The notes under the pieces were generated by a model, which was not told the origin of the DNA, did not search any database, and was given only the letters and a program-made list of their open reading frames with translations. From Lachnospiraceae bacterium (lineage in GTDB: Bacteria > Bacillota > Clostridia > Lachnospirales > Lachnospiraceae), in contig AP025573.1 of assembly GCA_022845895.1 (NCBI GenBank), positions 2,824,501 to 2,888,500 of the forward strand: a stretch of 64,000 nt of DNA, read 5' to 3'. Shown here piece after piece: positions 17,389-25,809 of this stretch. How positions within the stretch are numbered: position 1 is the stretch's first letter; every line of letters starts with the position of its first letter. The position numbers and the translations under genes were made by a program.

Positions 17389-18981
17389 CTAGCTGAGTAT
17401 CTTTTTCAAATCCTGCTCCGGCGTGCTTATCGAAGAGATATCGTAGTTGTCCACGAGATAACCTAACACGTTGTCGGAAAGGAAGGCAGGCAAGGTCGGT
17501 CCCAGATAGATATTCTTAATCCCGAGATGCAGCAGCGTAAGAAGGATGCAAACTGCTTTCTGCTCATACCACGATAGTACCATGGACAGCGGCAGTTCGT
17601 TAATTCCACAACCAAATGCGTCTGCCAGAGCAGCCGCCACTTTAATGGCACCGTAGGCGTCATTGCACTGGCCCATATCCATTATCCGCGGGAGGCCTCC
17701 TATCGTTCCCAGATCCAAATCATTAAAACGGTATTTTCCACAAGCCAGGGTAAGGATTATAGAGTCCTCAGGCGTCTGCTTCACTAATTCCGTATAGTAG
17801 TTCCTGCCCGTGCGTGCGCCATCGCATCCTCCGACCAGGAAGAAATGACTGATTGCGCCACTCTTCACCGCGTCGACCACTTTGTCCGCCAGTCCTAATA
17901 CTGCACCATGTCCAAAGCCCGTCATCAGTTCAGTCCCTCCGTTGATTCCTGTCATCTCGACATCCGCAGCATACCCGCCGAGTGCCAGCGCCTTTTCTAT
18001 CACCGGAGTAAAATCTTTATCTTCTCCTATGTGCACCATCTCAGGATATGATACGACCTCTGTCGTAAAGATGCGGTCCGCATAGCTTTCTTTTACAGGC
18101 ATGAGGCAGTTCGTCGTAAATAGGACAGCTCCCGGTATGTGGTCGAATTCCTTCTGCTGGTTCTGCCATGCGGTGCCGAAATTACCCTTTAGCTGTGGAT
18201 ACCTCTTCAGTTCTGGATATGCGTGGGCCGGAAGCATCTCGCCGTGCGTGTAGACATGTATCCCTTTATCCACTGTCTGCTCGAGTAGAAGCTTCAGATC
18301 CTTCAGATCATGCCCCGTAATTACGATAAAAGGACCCTTTTCCATCTTCGTCGTCACCTTAACCGGAACAGGTGTCCCATATGTCTGCGTATTGGCCCGG
18401 TCCAGAAGCTCCATGCAACGAAGGTTGGCCTCTCCGGTCTCCAGCACTATCGGAAGCAATTGCTCCATGGTCATGTCATAACTGATAACTGACAGTGCTT
18501 TATAGAAAAATGCATTTACCTGTTCATCTTCGTATCCAAGCACAAGCGCATGGTACGCATAAGCAGCCATCCCTCTTATGCCAAATAGAATAAGCGACTT
18601 CAAAGACCGGATGTCTTCCTGGTCATTCCACAGGCGGTTCATATCATAGTCATCCATATTCCCGCATTGGGCGAAACAGGCTGCGCAATTCGGCACGATT
18701 CGTTCTTTTTCCCTTTTTACCTTTTCAATCATTTCTTTCAATGTGCCATCATGAAAGCTTACATTCGTTACTGTCGTAAACAGTCCCTCGATGATAAATC
18801 TCGTCGTCTCTTCCCCCTGCAGGTCATTCCCGCATGCTTTCGCAAGGCCGATCAAGGCCCCTGTCAGCTCATCCTGCAGCCTTGCCGTAACAGAGCCCTT
18901 TCCGCATACGCCTGCATTTCCGGTACATCCGCTGCAGCCTGCCGTCTGTTCGCATTGAAAACAAAACATCTTATTATCCAT
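17389..18981 (-). CDS. hcp: Hybrid-cluster protein / hydroxylamine reductase
   Basis: 530 residues, full length. The N-terminal cysteine set (C7, C10, C19, C26; FCFQCEQTAGC and GVCGK) binds the proximal Fe-S cluster. Later segments VITGHDLKDL, YTHGEMLPAHAYPELK, FTTNCLMP, GGCDGARTGRNYY and LACGKYRFN carry the ligands of the hybrid Fe-S-O cluster. Known role: a cytoplasmic NO or hydroxylamine reductase that protects anaerobes from nitrosative stress. No hcr reductase gene is adjacent, so electrons must come from elsewhere. The start is ATG 18981, six bases after AGGAGG. A Crp/Fnr gene is divergent, with a shared operator in the 100-bp gap. Confidence 0.95.
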   Translation of the reverse strand: MDNKMFCFQCEQTAGCSGCTGNAGVCGKGSVTARLQDELTGALIGLAKACGNDLQGEETTRFIIEGLFTTVTNVSFHDGTLKEMIEKVKREKERIVPNCAACFAQCGNMDDYDMNRLWNDQEDIRSLKSLILFGIRGMAAYAYHALVLGYEDEQVNAFFYKALSVISYDMTMEQLLPIVLETGEANLRCMELLDRANTQTYGTPVPVKVTTKMEKGPFIVITGHDLKDLKLLLEQTVDKGIHVYTHGEMLPAHAYPELKRYPQLKGNFGTAWQNQQKEFDHIPGAVLFTTNCLMPVKESYADRIFTTEVVSYPEMVHIGEDKDFTPVIEKALALGGYAADVEMTGINGGTELMTGFGHGAVLGLADKVVDAVKSGAISHFFLVGGCDGARTGRNYYTELVKQTPEDSIILTLACGKYRFNDLDLGTIGGLPRIMDMGQCNDAYGAIKVAAALADAFGCGINELPLSMVLSWYEQKAVCILLTLLHLGIKNIYLGPTLPAFLSDNVLGYLVDNYDISSISTPEQDLKKILS

Positions 18982-19025
18982 CTTTCATCCTCCTTGTATC
19001 TCTGCCTTATTGCTTTTATGAGGAA

Positions 19026-19067
19026 ATTATATTATAATAAAACCAACATTTCAGTTGTAATTACAAC
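19026..19067 (-). promoter_or_regulatory. hcp promoter with Crp/Fnr-type operator
   Basis: A perfect 14-bp palindrome, GTTGTAATTACAAC (19054-19067), lies between hcp and the divergent regulator. On the minus strand two overlapping TATAAT boxes follow. Using the distal one (19026-19031), the palindrome centre falls at -41.5, the class II activator position. The same palindrome ends 5 bp before the ribosome site of the regulator, where binding could repress it. Confidence 0.6.
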
Positions 19068-19082
19068 ATATTGAGGATTATT

Positions 19083-19757
19083 ATGATGAATAGATATATA
19101 CCATTGCTTCAGAATACAAAGATGTTCAGCGGAATCGATCCACAGGAGATAGACGCTATGCTGAGCTGTCTGTCAGCTAAAATTCAAAAATACGACAAAG
19201 GTTCCTATATTATCCGCACCGGGGAACCGGTGGATGCTCTCGGAATGGTGTTATCCGGCTCTGTCCTGATTATAAAAGAAGATTTTTGGGGGAATCGGTC
19301 TATCATCTCTGAAATACTACCGGGAACTATCTTCGCGGAGGCTTATGCCTGTCTGCCTGATATGCCGATTGAGGCAAGTGCAGTGGCAGATTCGGATGCA
19401 GAGATTATGTTCTTCGACATCAGAAGGATATTGACAGTCTGCACTTCAGCCTGCACCTTCCACACGAGGCTCATACAGAACCTGCTGGCAGCTATCTCAG
19501 CGAAAAATGTAGCGCTCACGAAAAAGATGGAACACCTGACGAGACGCACGATACGGGAACGGCTGCTCTCCTATCTGTCCGCGGAATCGCTGAAATACGG
19601 CTGCTCCACCTTCGAGATTCCTTTTAACCGACAGCAGCTGGCGGATTATCTGTCCGTAGATCGGAGCGCCCTGTCCAATGAGATAAGCAAGCTTCAGGCG
19701 GAAGGTATCATCGTATGTAAAAAGAATAGGTTCTCGATGCACAAGGGGAAAGTATAA
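19083..19757 (+). CDS. Crp/Fnr-family transcription regulator, probable hcp activator
   Basis: About 224 residues. The N-terminal cyclic-nucleotide-binding fold (about 10-120) lacks the Fnr cysteine cluster: cysteines are scattered, none in the CX2-3C N-terminal pattern. A dimer helix follows, then a Crp-type HTH (FNRQQLADYLSVDRSALSNEISKL). ATG 19083 and ATG 19086 both follow GAGGA; the TTG at 19071 is part of the ribosome site and is not a start. The divergent hcp and the palindrome between them suggest an HcpR-like NO or redox sensor controlling hcp. The effector is not deducible. Confidence 0.88.
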   Translation: MMNRYIPLLQNTKMFSGIDPQEIDAMLSCLSAKIQKYDKGSYIIRTGEPVDALGMVLSGSVLIIKEDFWGNRSIISEILPGTIFAEAYACLPDMPIEASAVADSDAEIMFFDIRRILTVCTSACTFHTRLIQNLLAAISAKNVALTKKMEHLTRRTIRERLLSYLSAESLKYGCSTFEIPFNRQQLADYLSVDRSALSNEISKLQAEGIIVCKKNRFSMHKGKV

Positions 19758-19789
19758 GCGAATTAGTCTGCGGATGCATCAGGGCATCG

Positions 19790-19817
19790 ACCGGCCGGCT
19801 TTCCGCCGGCGTCCGGT
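19790..19817. terminator. GC-rich hairpin between convergent genes
   Basis: GCCGGC, loop TTTCC, GCCGGC (19794-19810), flanked by outer ACCGG/CCGGT bases, sits between the regulator stop and the hybrid kinase stop. A short T-rich run follows on the plus strand. Probably a weak shared terminator. Confidence 0.4.
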
Positions 19818-22800
19818 TTACTTAACCCCTACCACTTCCTTAAGTGTTCTACGCAGCACGTCCACATCCACCGGTTTCGCCACATGGGCATTCATTCCGG
19901 CATCGGCAGCCGCCTTCACATCCTCTGCAAACGCATTGGCAGTCATGGCGATTATCGGTATCCTGGCGGCATCGTCACGTTCCATACGGCGGATGGCACG
20001 TGTAGCCTCATAGCCATTCATCTCCGGCATCTGTATATCCATGAGGATTGCATCGTATGTATCCGGCCCGGCGTCCCGGAACGCCTTTACCACCTGCTGC
20101 CCGTTTTCTTCGACGACCGTTTCCGCTCCATACATTGCCAGCAGTTCACACAGTATCTCTGCATTGATCTCATTGTCTTCCGCGACAAGAAAGTGCATCC
20201 CTTCAAATACGCCGGCCTCTGCCACGCCAGATCCTGACAGTTTTCTGTCAGCTCCTGCAGCTTCATGATCCATCTCTGCATGTTGGAATTCCAGCTCTAC
20301 CTGGAAACGGCTTCCCTTGCCTGGTGAGCTGTCCACATATATCTCTCCTCCCATGAGGTCCACGAGCCCCTTCGTGATACTCAGTCCCAGTCCTGTTCCC
20401 TCGATGCGCTGCGTGCCGTTGCTGCGCACGAACGGGTCAAACATATGTCCAAGGAATTCTTCCGACATCCCGACTCCTGTATCGCTCACGGTAAACCTGT
20501 AGCGCAGAGACTCCGGGCACCTTACGGGCGGAATCTCTTCTATGAGAAACTCCACGCTCCCGCCCTCACGCGTATATTTTACCGCATTGCTCAGTATATT
20601 GATGAGAATCTGGTTGATCCGCAGCGTGTCGCCGCAAAAATAGCTGTTTCGTATGTTTCCGGTCTTTATCTCGAACCGGAGGCCTGCTTCCCTTGCCTGC
20701 GGAGCAATGATGGCTGAAAGCCTCTCCAGCATCTCCGGAAGATATATTACCATATTGTTCATGGTAATCTGCGCACTTTCAATCTTGCTCATGTCCAGAA
20801 TATCATTAATCAGGCTTAAAAGATGTCTGGAAGATATGGAAATCTTATCGAGGCAGTCTGCCACGCGGTCTTGTTCTCCCAGATGGGCTCTGGCCAGCAT
20901 CGTCATCCCGATGATGGCATTCATAGGTGTCCGTATATCATGGCTCATAGCGGACAGGAAGTCGCTTTTAGCCTGGTTCGCTTCTTCGGCTAATACAAGC
21001 GCATTCTCCAACGCCTTCTTATTCCTCCTTTCAGCAGCCAGCATATCTGTCACATCTGCCCGCACGAGGCAGATTGTACTGTGGTTGAAATCCCCCCACA
21101 TGACATTAATCTGCTTATACCGCTCTTCACCCTCGCGTGCGTATGGAAATAAAAAGTCGTATCCATTCTCTTCTTCCTCCAGCCTTCTCTTCATCGTCTC
21201 CGTCCGAAAGCTTTGATATACTTCATCCCGGTTCTCTTCGGTTCCATAATCCTTCACAAAGTCACGGACCCCTGCGTCGTAATCCTCGATAAAGTAAGGC
21301 TGCAGATTATTCAGTACCGTATCTCTCGTGTACATCGTAAAGCTGCCAGAACTGATGTCGATAAATCCGGCAAGCTCAAACGTGTACGCAATGACACGCA
21401 GCAGCGCCTGCTGTTCACGGATCGGCTCTGTAATGTCTGTCCTGGAAAGGGATACCCTGCCAATCCGCAGATCTACAGCAGATACGGTCAGGTTCTTCGT
21501 GCGGATATCTCCCTCCTTTTCACTCACCGAATAGGCAAAAGTATAAGAACGTCTGCTTTCTAGTTTTCTCCGTATATTTGCGGCATCCAGATTCTTCCTG
21601 AACCGTTCCCGGTCTTTCGGGACCACCCTCGATTCAAGCATCTCATCCACCCATTTAGAATGGCATCCTTTTTCCGGGGGCATGCCGCTTCCATTTTCGC
21701 CATATGACAGAATGTTATAAGTGTCCTCGTCCAGATCTATGTCCGCGATAAAATCATAACCGGAAGAGGAGAGCTGATGCATGATACGGTCCGCAACCGT
21801 CTGGCGGGTACTGTCCGTCACTGCGAGTACGCCTGTGACATCCCCGCTGTCCGGTGTGGATACAAGATTCATCTTAATCTGGACGTACCGCCCTTTCTTT
21901 TCCTCCGGCAGCTTCATAAAACACTCCATCTTCTGCTCTGTCTCGCCACGCGCGAACGCCTCCAGCGAAGGCTTGTTCAGATACCTGGCATAAAACTGCC
22001 GTCGTTCCTTCTCATCTACGATGAACCCACCGATTCCGGTGAAGAATTCATCCCTCACGGTACCGAACGTATCGAGAAGGCCTGAGCCTGTATAATCGCT
22101 GATTTCCAGAATCCTGTTCAGCGTCACATTGCAGTGGCCGAGAACAAGTGTATCCGCTCCGTGCGTATGGTAATGCTGCATGAGCATATCCTGATATTGG
22201 CGTCGCAGCTTCTCCTGTTCCTCACGCTCTTTTGTCATGTCCTGGAACATGGCGTAGATACGCCTTTCTCCCCCTTCATTCTCTATGAGGGACAGGTTGT
22301 TCTTCACCCAGACATAGCCGCCGCTTCCTTTCTTCAGACGATATATGATTTTCCAGCTTCGGGCTTCGCTGGCTATATATTCATTCATCTGTTCCGCCAC
22401 ATGTTCCCTGTCGTCAGGATGGACCCCTTCCATGGCGTCCTTCTTATACAGACGCCACGCCTCATCTGGTGTCATCTCAGTAATCGCCGCAAAGCCGTCG
22501 GATAAGAATTCCGGCGTCATACTGCCGTCTTTCTCATAGTGGACAACGGCGACACCTCCGGGAAGGTTGCTGAGAATCGTCTGAAAATACTGCTCCAGCC
22601 GTTCTTTCTCTTTCCGGGTCGTAACCTCCTGCGTGATATCACTGATAAATTTGACATATGCCGGTATCCCGTTCCAGACCGTCTCCCGGAAACGTGTGCT
22701 GTAATAACGCCCGGTACCCGGTACTGCCATCTCATGTTCCCGTCCGTCCGGACTATGGCTTCCAAGCGTACAGAACCCGCACACCTCATCCCTGCAGTGA

Positions 22801-23735
22801 AGCGCTTTGTAGCATTTCTCACCGAGACAGTCCCTGCTGCCGGCGAAAAGATCTTTTGATTCATTGACATAGAGCAGCTCATAATTTTCTTTTGCGATGA
22901 CATAGATGCCGTCCGCCGTCTCATTAGCCATTTCCTGAAAGATACGGGTCTCTGCAGACATACCCGTAAATACGGCGTAAAACCGCGTAACATCCGCCAG
23001 CGGCCCCATCCGTCTGCCATTGAGATGGACCCATATGAGATTCCCGTTCTTATGCCGCGTTCGATAGGATACATCAAGGACCTCGCCGCTTAAAAGGGCT
23101 TCTGCTGCAGCTTTCATCACCCGCTCCCTGTCCTGCTCGTATATGATGTTCAGCGCATCCCCACGGATAATCTCTTCGTACTCCTTTCGTGTATGGCCAG
23201 TCAGCTCCATCACGCCATCGGAATAGAAGGTCGGAACAAACCGGTTCTCCACTACCTGGTAGCTGGCGATGCCGCCCGGAATCGAGTTGATGATATGACT
23301 CATCTCCAGCTGTGCTTCCTTAATCTCGGAAATATTGTGGAATACACAGTGGAGCAGAGGGCATCCATCTTCCTCTCCCATCCATTTGACCTGTGCCCGG
23401 ACCCATACGATATGCCCGTCCCTGTGCTGCTTGCGGAATTCAATGCTGGCTATCCCGCGCGATTCTATGACCTCACGTGCCTTTGACACTACCATCTCCG
23501 TATCTTCCCGATAGGTCATCTCGGCGGCGTCACCTTTGACGAGCTCTTTGTATTCTTCCACTGAATAACCGGACAATTCCGGCACTCCGTCAGAGAAATA
23601 CACTGTTTCAAATCTGTCTGAAACTTTATAGATTGCCACACCGCCTGGAATTGCGTTAATGATGTCCTGCATCTTTTCATTGGACGCCTTCAGCTCCTCT
23701 TCCAGCCGCCTGAAACGCTCTTCCTCTTTCTGCAT
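19818..23735 (-). CDS. Multi-PAS hybrid sensor histidine kinase with receiver
   Basis: About 1305 residues. Four clear PAS domains (three start with the related phrase INxIPGGxA or LSNLPGGVA; about 15-130, 145-265, 270-390, 400-520) are followed by three more divergent sensory modules. The HisKA box is MSHDIRTPMN with His near 932; the ATPase has VSDTGVGMS and GTGLGLSIT. A C-terminal receiver has ILMDIQMPEMNG, Asp near 1233. No membrane segment is visible. ATG 23735 has AGGAGG nine bases upstream; an upstream in-frame TTG (23753) overlaps that site. It is last in an operon with YesN, YesM and two sugar-binding proteins, so a sugar-linked signal is likely. No HPt gene is nearby. Confidence 0.88.
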   Translation of the reverse strand: MQKEEERFRRLEEELKASNEKMQDIINAIPGGVAIYKVSDRFETVYFSDGVPELSGYSVEEYKELVKGDAAEMTYREDTEMVVSKAREVIESRGIASIEFRKQHRDGHIVWVRAQVKWMGEEDGCPLLHCVFHNISEIKEAQLEMSHIINSIPGGIASYQVVENRFVPTFYSDGVMELTGHTRKEYEEIIRGDALNIIYEQDRERVMKAAAEALLSGEVLDVSYRTRHKNGNLIWVHLNGRRMGPLADVTRFYAVFTGMSAETRIFQEMANETADGIYVIAKENYELLYVNESKDLFAGSRDCLGEKCYKALHCRDEVCGFCTLGSHSPDGREHEMAVPGTGRYYSTRFRETVWNGIPAYVKFISDITQEVTTRKEKERLEQYFQTILSNLPGGVAVVHYEKDGSMTPEFLSDGFAAITEMTPDEAWRLYKKDAMEGVHPDDREHVAEQMNEYIASEARSWKIIYRLKKGSGGYVWVKNNLSLIENEGGERRIYAMFQDMTKEREEQEKLRRQYQDMLMQHYHTHGADTLVLGHCNVTLNRILEISDYTGSGLLDTFGTVRDEFFTGIGGFIVDEKERRQFYARYLNKPSLEAFARGETEQKMECFMKLPEEKKGRYVQIKMNLVSTPDSGDVTGVLAVTDSTRQTVADRIMHQLSSSGYDFIADIDLDEDTYNILSYGENGSGMPPEKGCHSKWVDEMLESRVVPKDRERFRKNLDAANIRRKLESRRSYTFAYSVSEKEGDIRTKNLTVSAVDLRIGRVSLSRTDITEPIREQQALLRVIAYTFELAGFIDISSGSFTMYTRDTVLNNLQPYFIEDYDAGVRDFVKDYGTEENRDEVYQSFRTETMKRRLEEEENGYDFLFPYAREGEERYKQINVMWGDFNHSTICLVRADVTDMLAAERRNKKALENALVLAEEANQAKSDFLSAMSHDIRTPMNAIIGMTMLARAHLGEQDRVADCLDKISISSRHLLSLINDILDMSKIESAQITMNNMVIYLPEMLERLSAIIAPQAREAGLRFEIKTGNIRNSYFCGDTLRINQILINILSNAVKYTREGGSVEFLIEEIPPVRCPESLRYRFTVSDTGVGMSEEFLGHMFDPFVRSNGTQRIEGTGLGLSITKGLVDLMGGEIYVDSSPGKGSRFQVELEFQHAEMDHEAAGADRKLSGSGVAEAGVFEGMHFLVAEDNEINAEILCELLAMYGAETVVEENGQQVVKAFRDAGPDTYDAILMDIQMPEMNGYEATRAIRRMERDDAARIPIIAMTANAFAEDVKAAADAGMNAHVAKPVDVDVLRRTLKEVVGVK

Positions 23736-23768
23736 CTGTTCCGCCCTCCTCAAATTATCCGCACTGTT

Positions 23769-24812
23769 TTAATGAATGTTATTCTCAAGAAACTCGTCCA
23801 CGTTATCTATTGTCACTTTAAAATATGGTAGATAACAATATCTTTCATTCGTAAGTCCAACCTCATCCAGCTCCCCACCGGTTACAAGTGCCTCCGCCAG
23901 CTTTGCCATGGCTTCTGCCTGTCCTTCCTTGTCATTATATACCGTCCCGGCCAGACGCAGGCCGGCAACTGCTTCTAATCCCACATCCGTCCCATCGATT
24001 CCGAAGAACACCGGCAGGTTCGTCTCCGTATAGTTCAGCTTCTTATAGGCATCAAGCGCTCCAAGCGCCATATCGTCATTATTCGCCAGGACAAGTTCAA
24101 TATCATTCCGATACTGGCTGATCATCTGCTCCATCCGGTTCTGCGCCTGTGCCCGGTTCCAGTTGGCAATCTGGTAGCCCTTTTTCTCAAGAACTATGCC
24201 ATTCTCTCTCAGGCTTTCGACCGCTGTCTCCGTCCGGATAATTGCATCCTGGTGGCCCGGTTCACCTTCCAGCACCACATATTGGATCTTACCATCCCTA
24301 TTGCGGTCAATCCGGCTGTCTGCCTTTATCAAATCGGCTGCCAGCTCGCCCTGCATCTGTCCCGACTGTCTTGCATATGCGCCAACATAGTATAGCTTGT
24401 CCCACTGCATCATATCCTCTGCAACCGGCTCCCTGTTAAAGAATATGATGGGCACGTCATATTCTCTTGCAAGGTCTATAATTTCTGACGGGTCGGCCCT
24501 GTCTACCAGATTGACGCACAGAACATTGCAGCCTGCATCGATAAGTTCCTTCACCTGGTCATTCTGGGTTTTCTGCAAACCGCCCGCGTCCTGGATTATC
24601 ACCGAAGTCTCGAGGCCGTCCCGCTCGCACTTTTTAAGCTGCTCTTTAAAATCAGTGAGCAGCTCGCCTAAGAATGTATCGCTCTGGTCATAGTATGTGA
24701 CTCCGACATGCACTTTCTCTGCCGTATCCGTCTCTGTCCTGCCGCAAGCGCATAACAGCCCGATACTTATGCACAGTACAATCCCTGCCGCTAGCATTTT
24801 TCTCATCTTCAT
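23769..24812 (-). CDS. Galactose/glucose-binding lipoprotein, canonical MglB order, in a sensory operon
   Basis: 347 residues with lipobox LLCAC (Cys near 22). The mature part follows the E. coli MglB order. Residues known to bind sugar in MglB are all present: Asp/Phe in DQSDTF, Asn in FFNREP, His/Asp/Arg in GHQDAIIRT, Trp in NWNRAQ, Asn in ANNDDM, Asp in GIDGTD, Asn in YNDKEGQ. The EF-hand-like Ca2+ loop DRNRDGKIQ is also present. No permease or ATPase is adjacent; it lies between a membrane-anchored binding protein and a hybrid kinase. It is therefore more likely a ligand-presenting partner of the sensor kinases than a transport component, though it could also feed MglAC. Confidence 0.85.
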   Translation of the reverse strand: MKMRKMLAAGIVLCISIGLLCACGRTETDTAEKVHVGVTYYDQSDTFLGELLTDFKEQLKKCERDGLETSVIIQDAGGLQKTQNDQVKELIDAGCNVLCVNLVDRADPSEIIDLAREYDVPIIFFNREPVAEDMMQWDKLYYVGAYARQSGQMQGELAADLIKADSRIDRNRDGKIQYVVLEGEPGHQDAIIRTETAVESLRENGIVLEKKGYQIANWNRAQAQNRMEQMISQYRNDIELVLANNDDMALGALDAYKKLNYTETNLPVFFGIDGTDVGLEAVAGLRLAGTVYNDKEGQAEAMAKLAEALVTGGELDEVGLTNERYCYLPYFKVTIDNVDEFLENNIH

Positions 24813-24834
24813 TCATATACCTCTGGTTTTCTTC

Positions 24835-25809
24835 CTACTGGCTCATGGTAAAGAGAATTTCTTGATTTTCTTTCGAGAACAGTGTGTCGCTTCGGATGAC
24901 CGTATACGAGACCGTGATATCCCGGGACCTTCGGAGACGATTCCCGAGACTTTCTGCAACCTCTGTCAGGCTCTGATACCCTACGTTGAATTCATCCGGA
25001 ACCACGAGACATTCCACGTATCCTGCATCCAGATAATAAGCTGCTTCCGTAGAATTCCCGATACCATACACAATGGCTCCATGCAGATTATTGGCTGCAG
25101 AACATTCCCCGGCTGTTGTAAGGCTGTTGTCATCAAGCGCCACCACAAGATCCGCCTCAGGCTGGTCCTCCAGCGAAGCATCGCCGTCTTCCTCATATGC
25201 GCGCGCGGTCGTCCATTGAATCTTCGCACCTGCACCTTTTATACCATCTTTGAATCCCTGCTTCCGCTTTTTTGAAGCCTCCGAGTCCCCTGACTCCATC
25301 AGAATCCCTATGGTCTTTCCATCTAAATTCCCGTTATAATCGTTGAGCAGTTCCTCTGCCATTGCCTTGCCCATGGCATAATGATCCGGTTCCGTGGTTG
25401 GGAGCACAGAGGCGTCCCTCTCCTTGGTCGCAGCGTATCCTGCCTGCATGACAGGAATCCTGTTCCTGACCCTTTTTAACATCTCCTGCGTGTCCGGTCC
25501 CGGTACAGGCTGGACAATGACTGCGTCGGCTCCGTTCTCGATTTCGCTTTCTATGAGGCCTTTCTGTTCTTCTACCGTCAGCATCGTTTCGGTGTTGACG
25601 ACCAGCAGTTCGACCTTTTGATCCGCTGCTGCCATTTTCAGCCCATATATGAAGGCCGCCCATTGATTGTCACCTGAATTCTGGACGATGACAGAGACCT
25701 TATCCATATCCCGCTCTGATTTTTCTGACAGAAGAAAGATTGCCATTGCAAGAACAATCGCCGCCAGAACTGCTTCTATCAGAATAAACACTTTTTTGTC
25801 ATTCTTCAT
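24835..25809 (-). CDS. Membrane-anchored type I sugar-binding protein (XylFII-like sensor partner)
   Basis: About 324 residues. It has one uncleaved N-terminal membrane segment (VFILIEAVLAAIVLAMAIFLL) instead of a lipobox, then a type I periplasmic-binding fold (VSVIVQNSGDNQWAAFIYG, ADAVIVQPVPGPD, ADLVVALDDN). The MglB sugar residues are not conserved, so the ligand differs. ATG 25809 follows GGGAG and overlaps the end of the YesM-type kinase gene by 11 bp, tying the two together. Membrane-anchored XylFII works with LytS and YesN as a three-component xylose sensor in Clostridium beijerinckii. By analogy this protein probably signals ligand to the adjacent kinase. Confidence 0.8.
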   Translation of the reverse strand: MKNDKKVFILIEAVLAAIVLAMAIFLLSEKSERDMDKVSVIVQNSGDNQWAAFIYGLKMAAADQKVELLVVNTETMLTVEEQKGLIESEIENGADAVIVQPVPGPDTQEMLKRVRNRIPVMQAGYAATKERDASVLPTTEPDHYAMGKAMAEELLNDYNGNLDGKTIGILMESGDSEASKKRKQGFKDGIKGAGAKIQWTTARAYEEDGDASLEDQPEADLVVALDDNSLTTAGECSAANNLHGAIVYGIGNSTEAAYYLDAGYVECLVVPDEFNVGYQSLTEVAESLGNRLRRSRDITVSYTVIRSDTLFSKENQEILFTMSQ

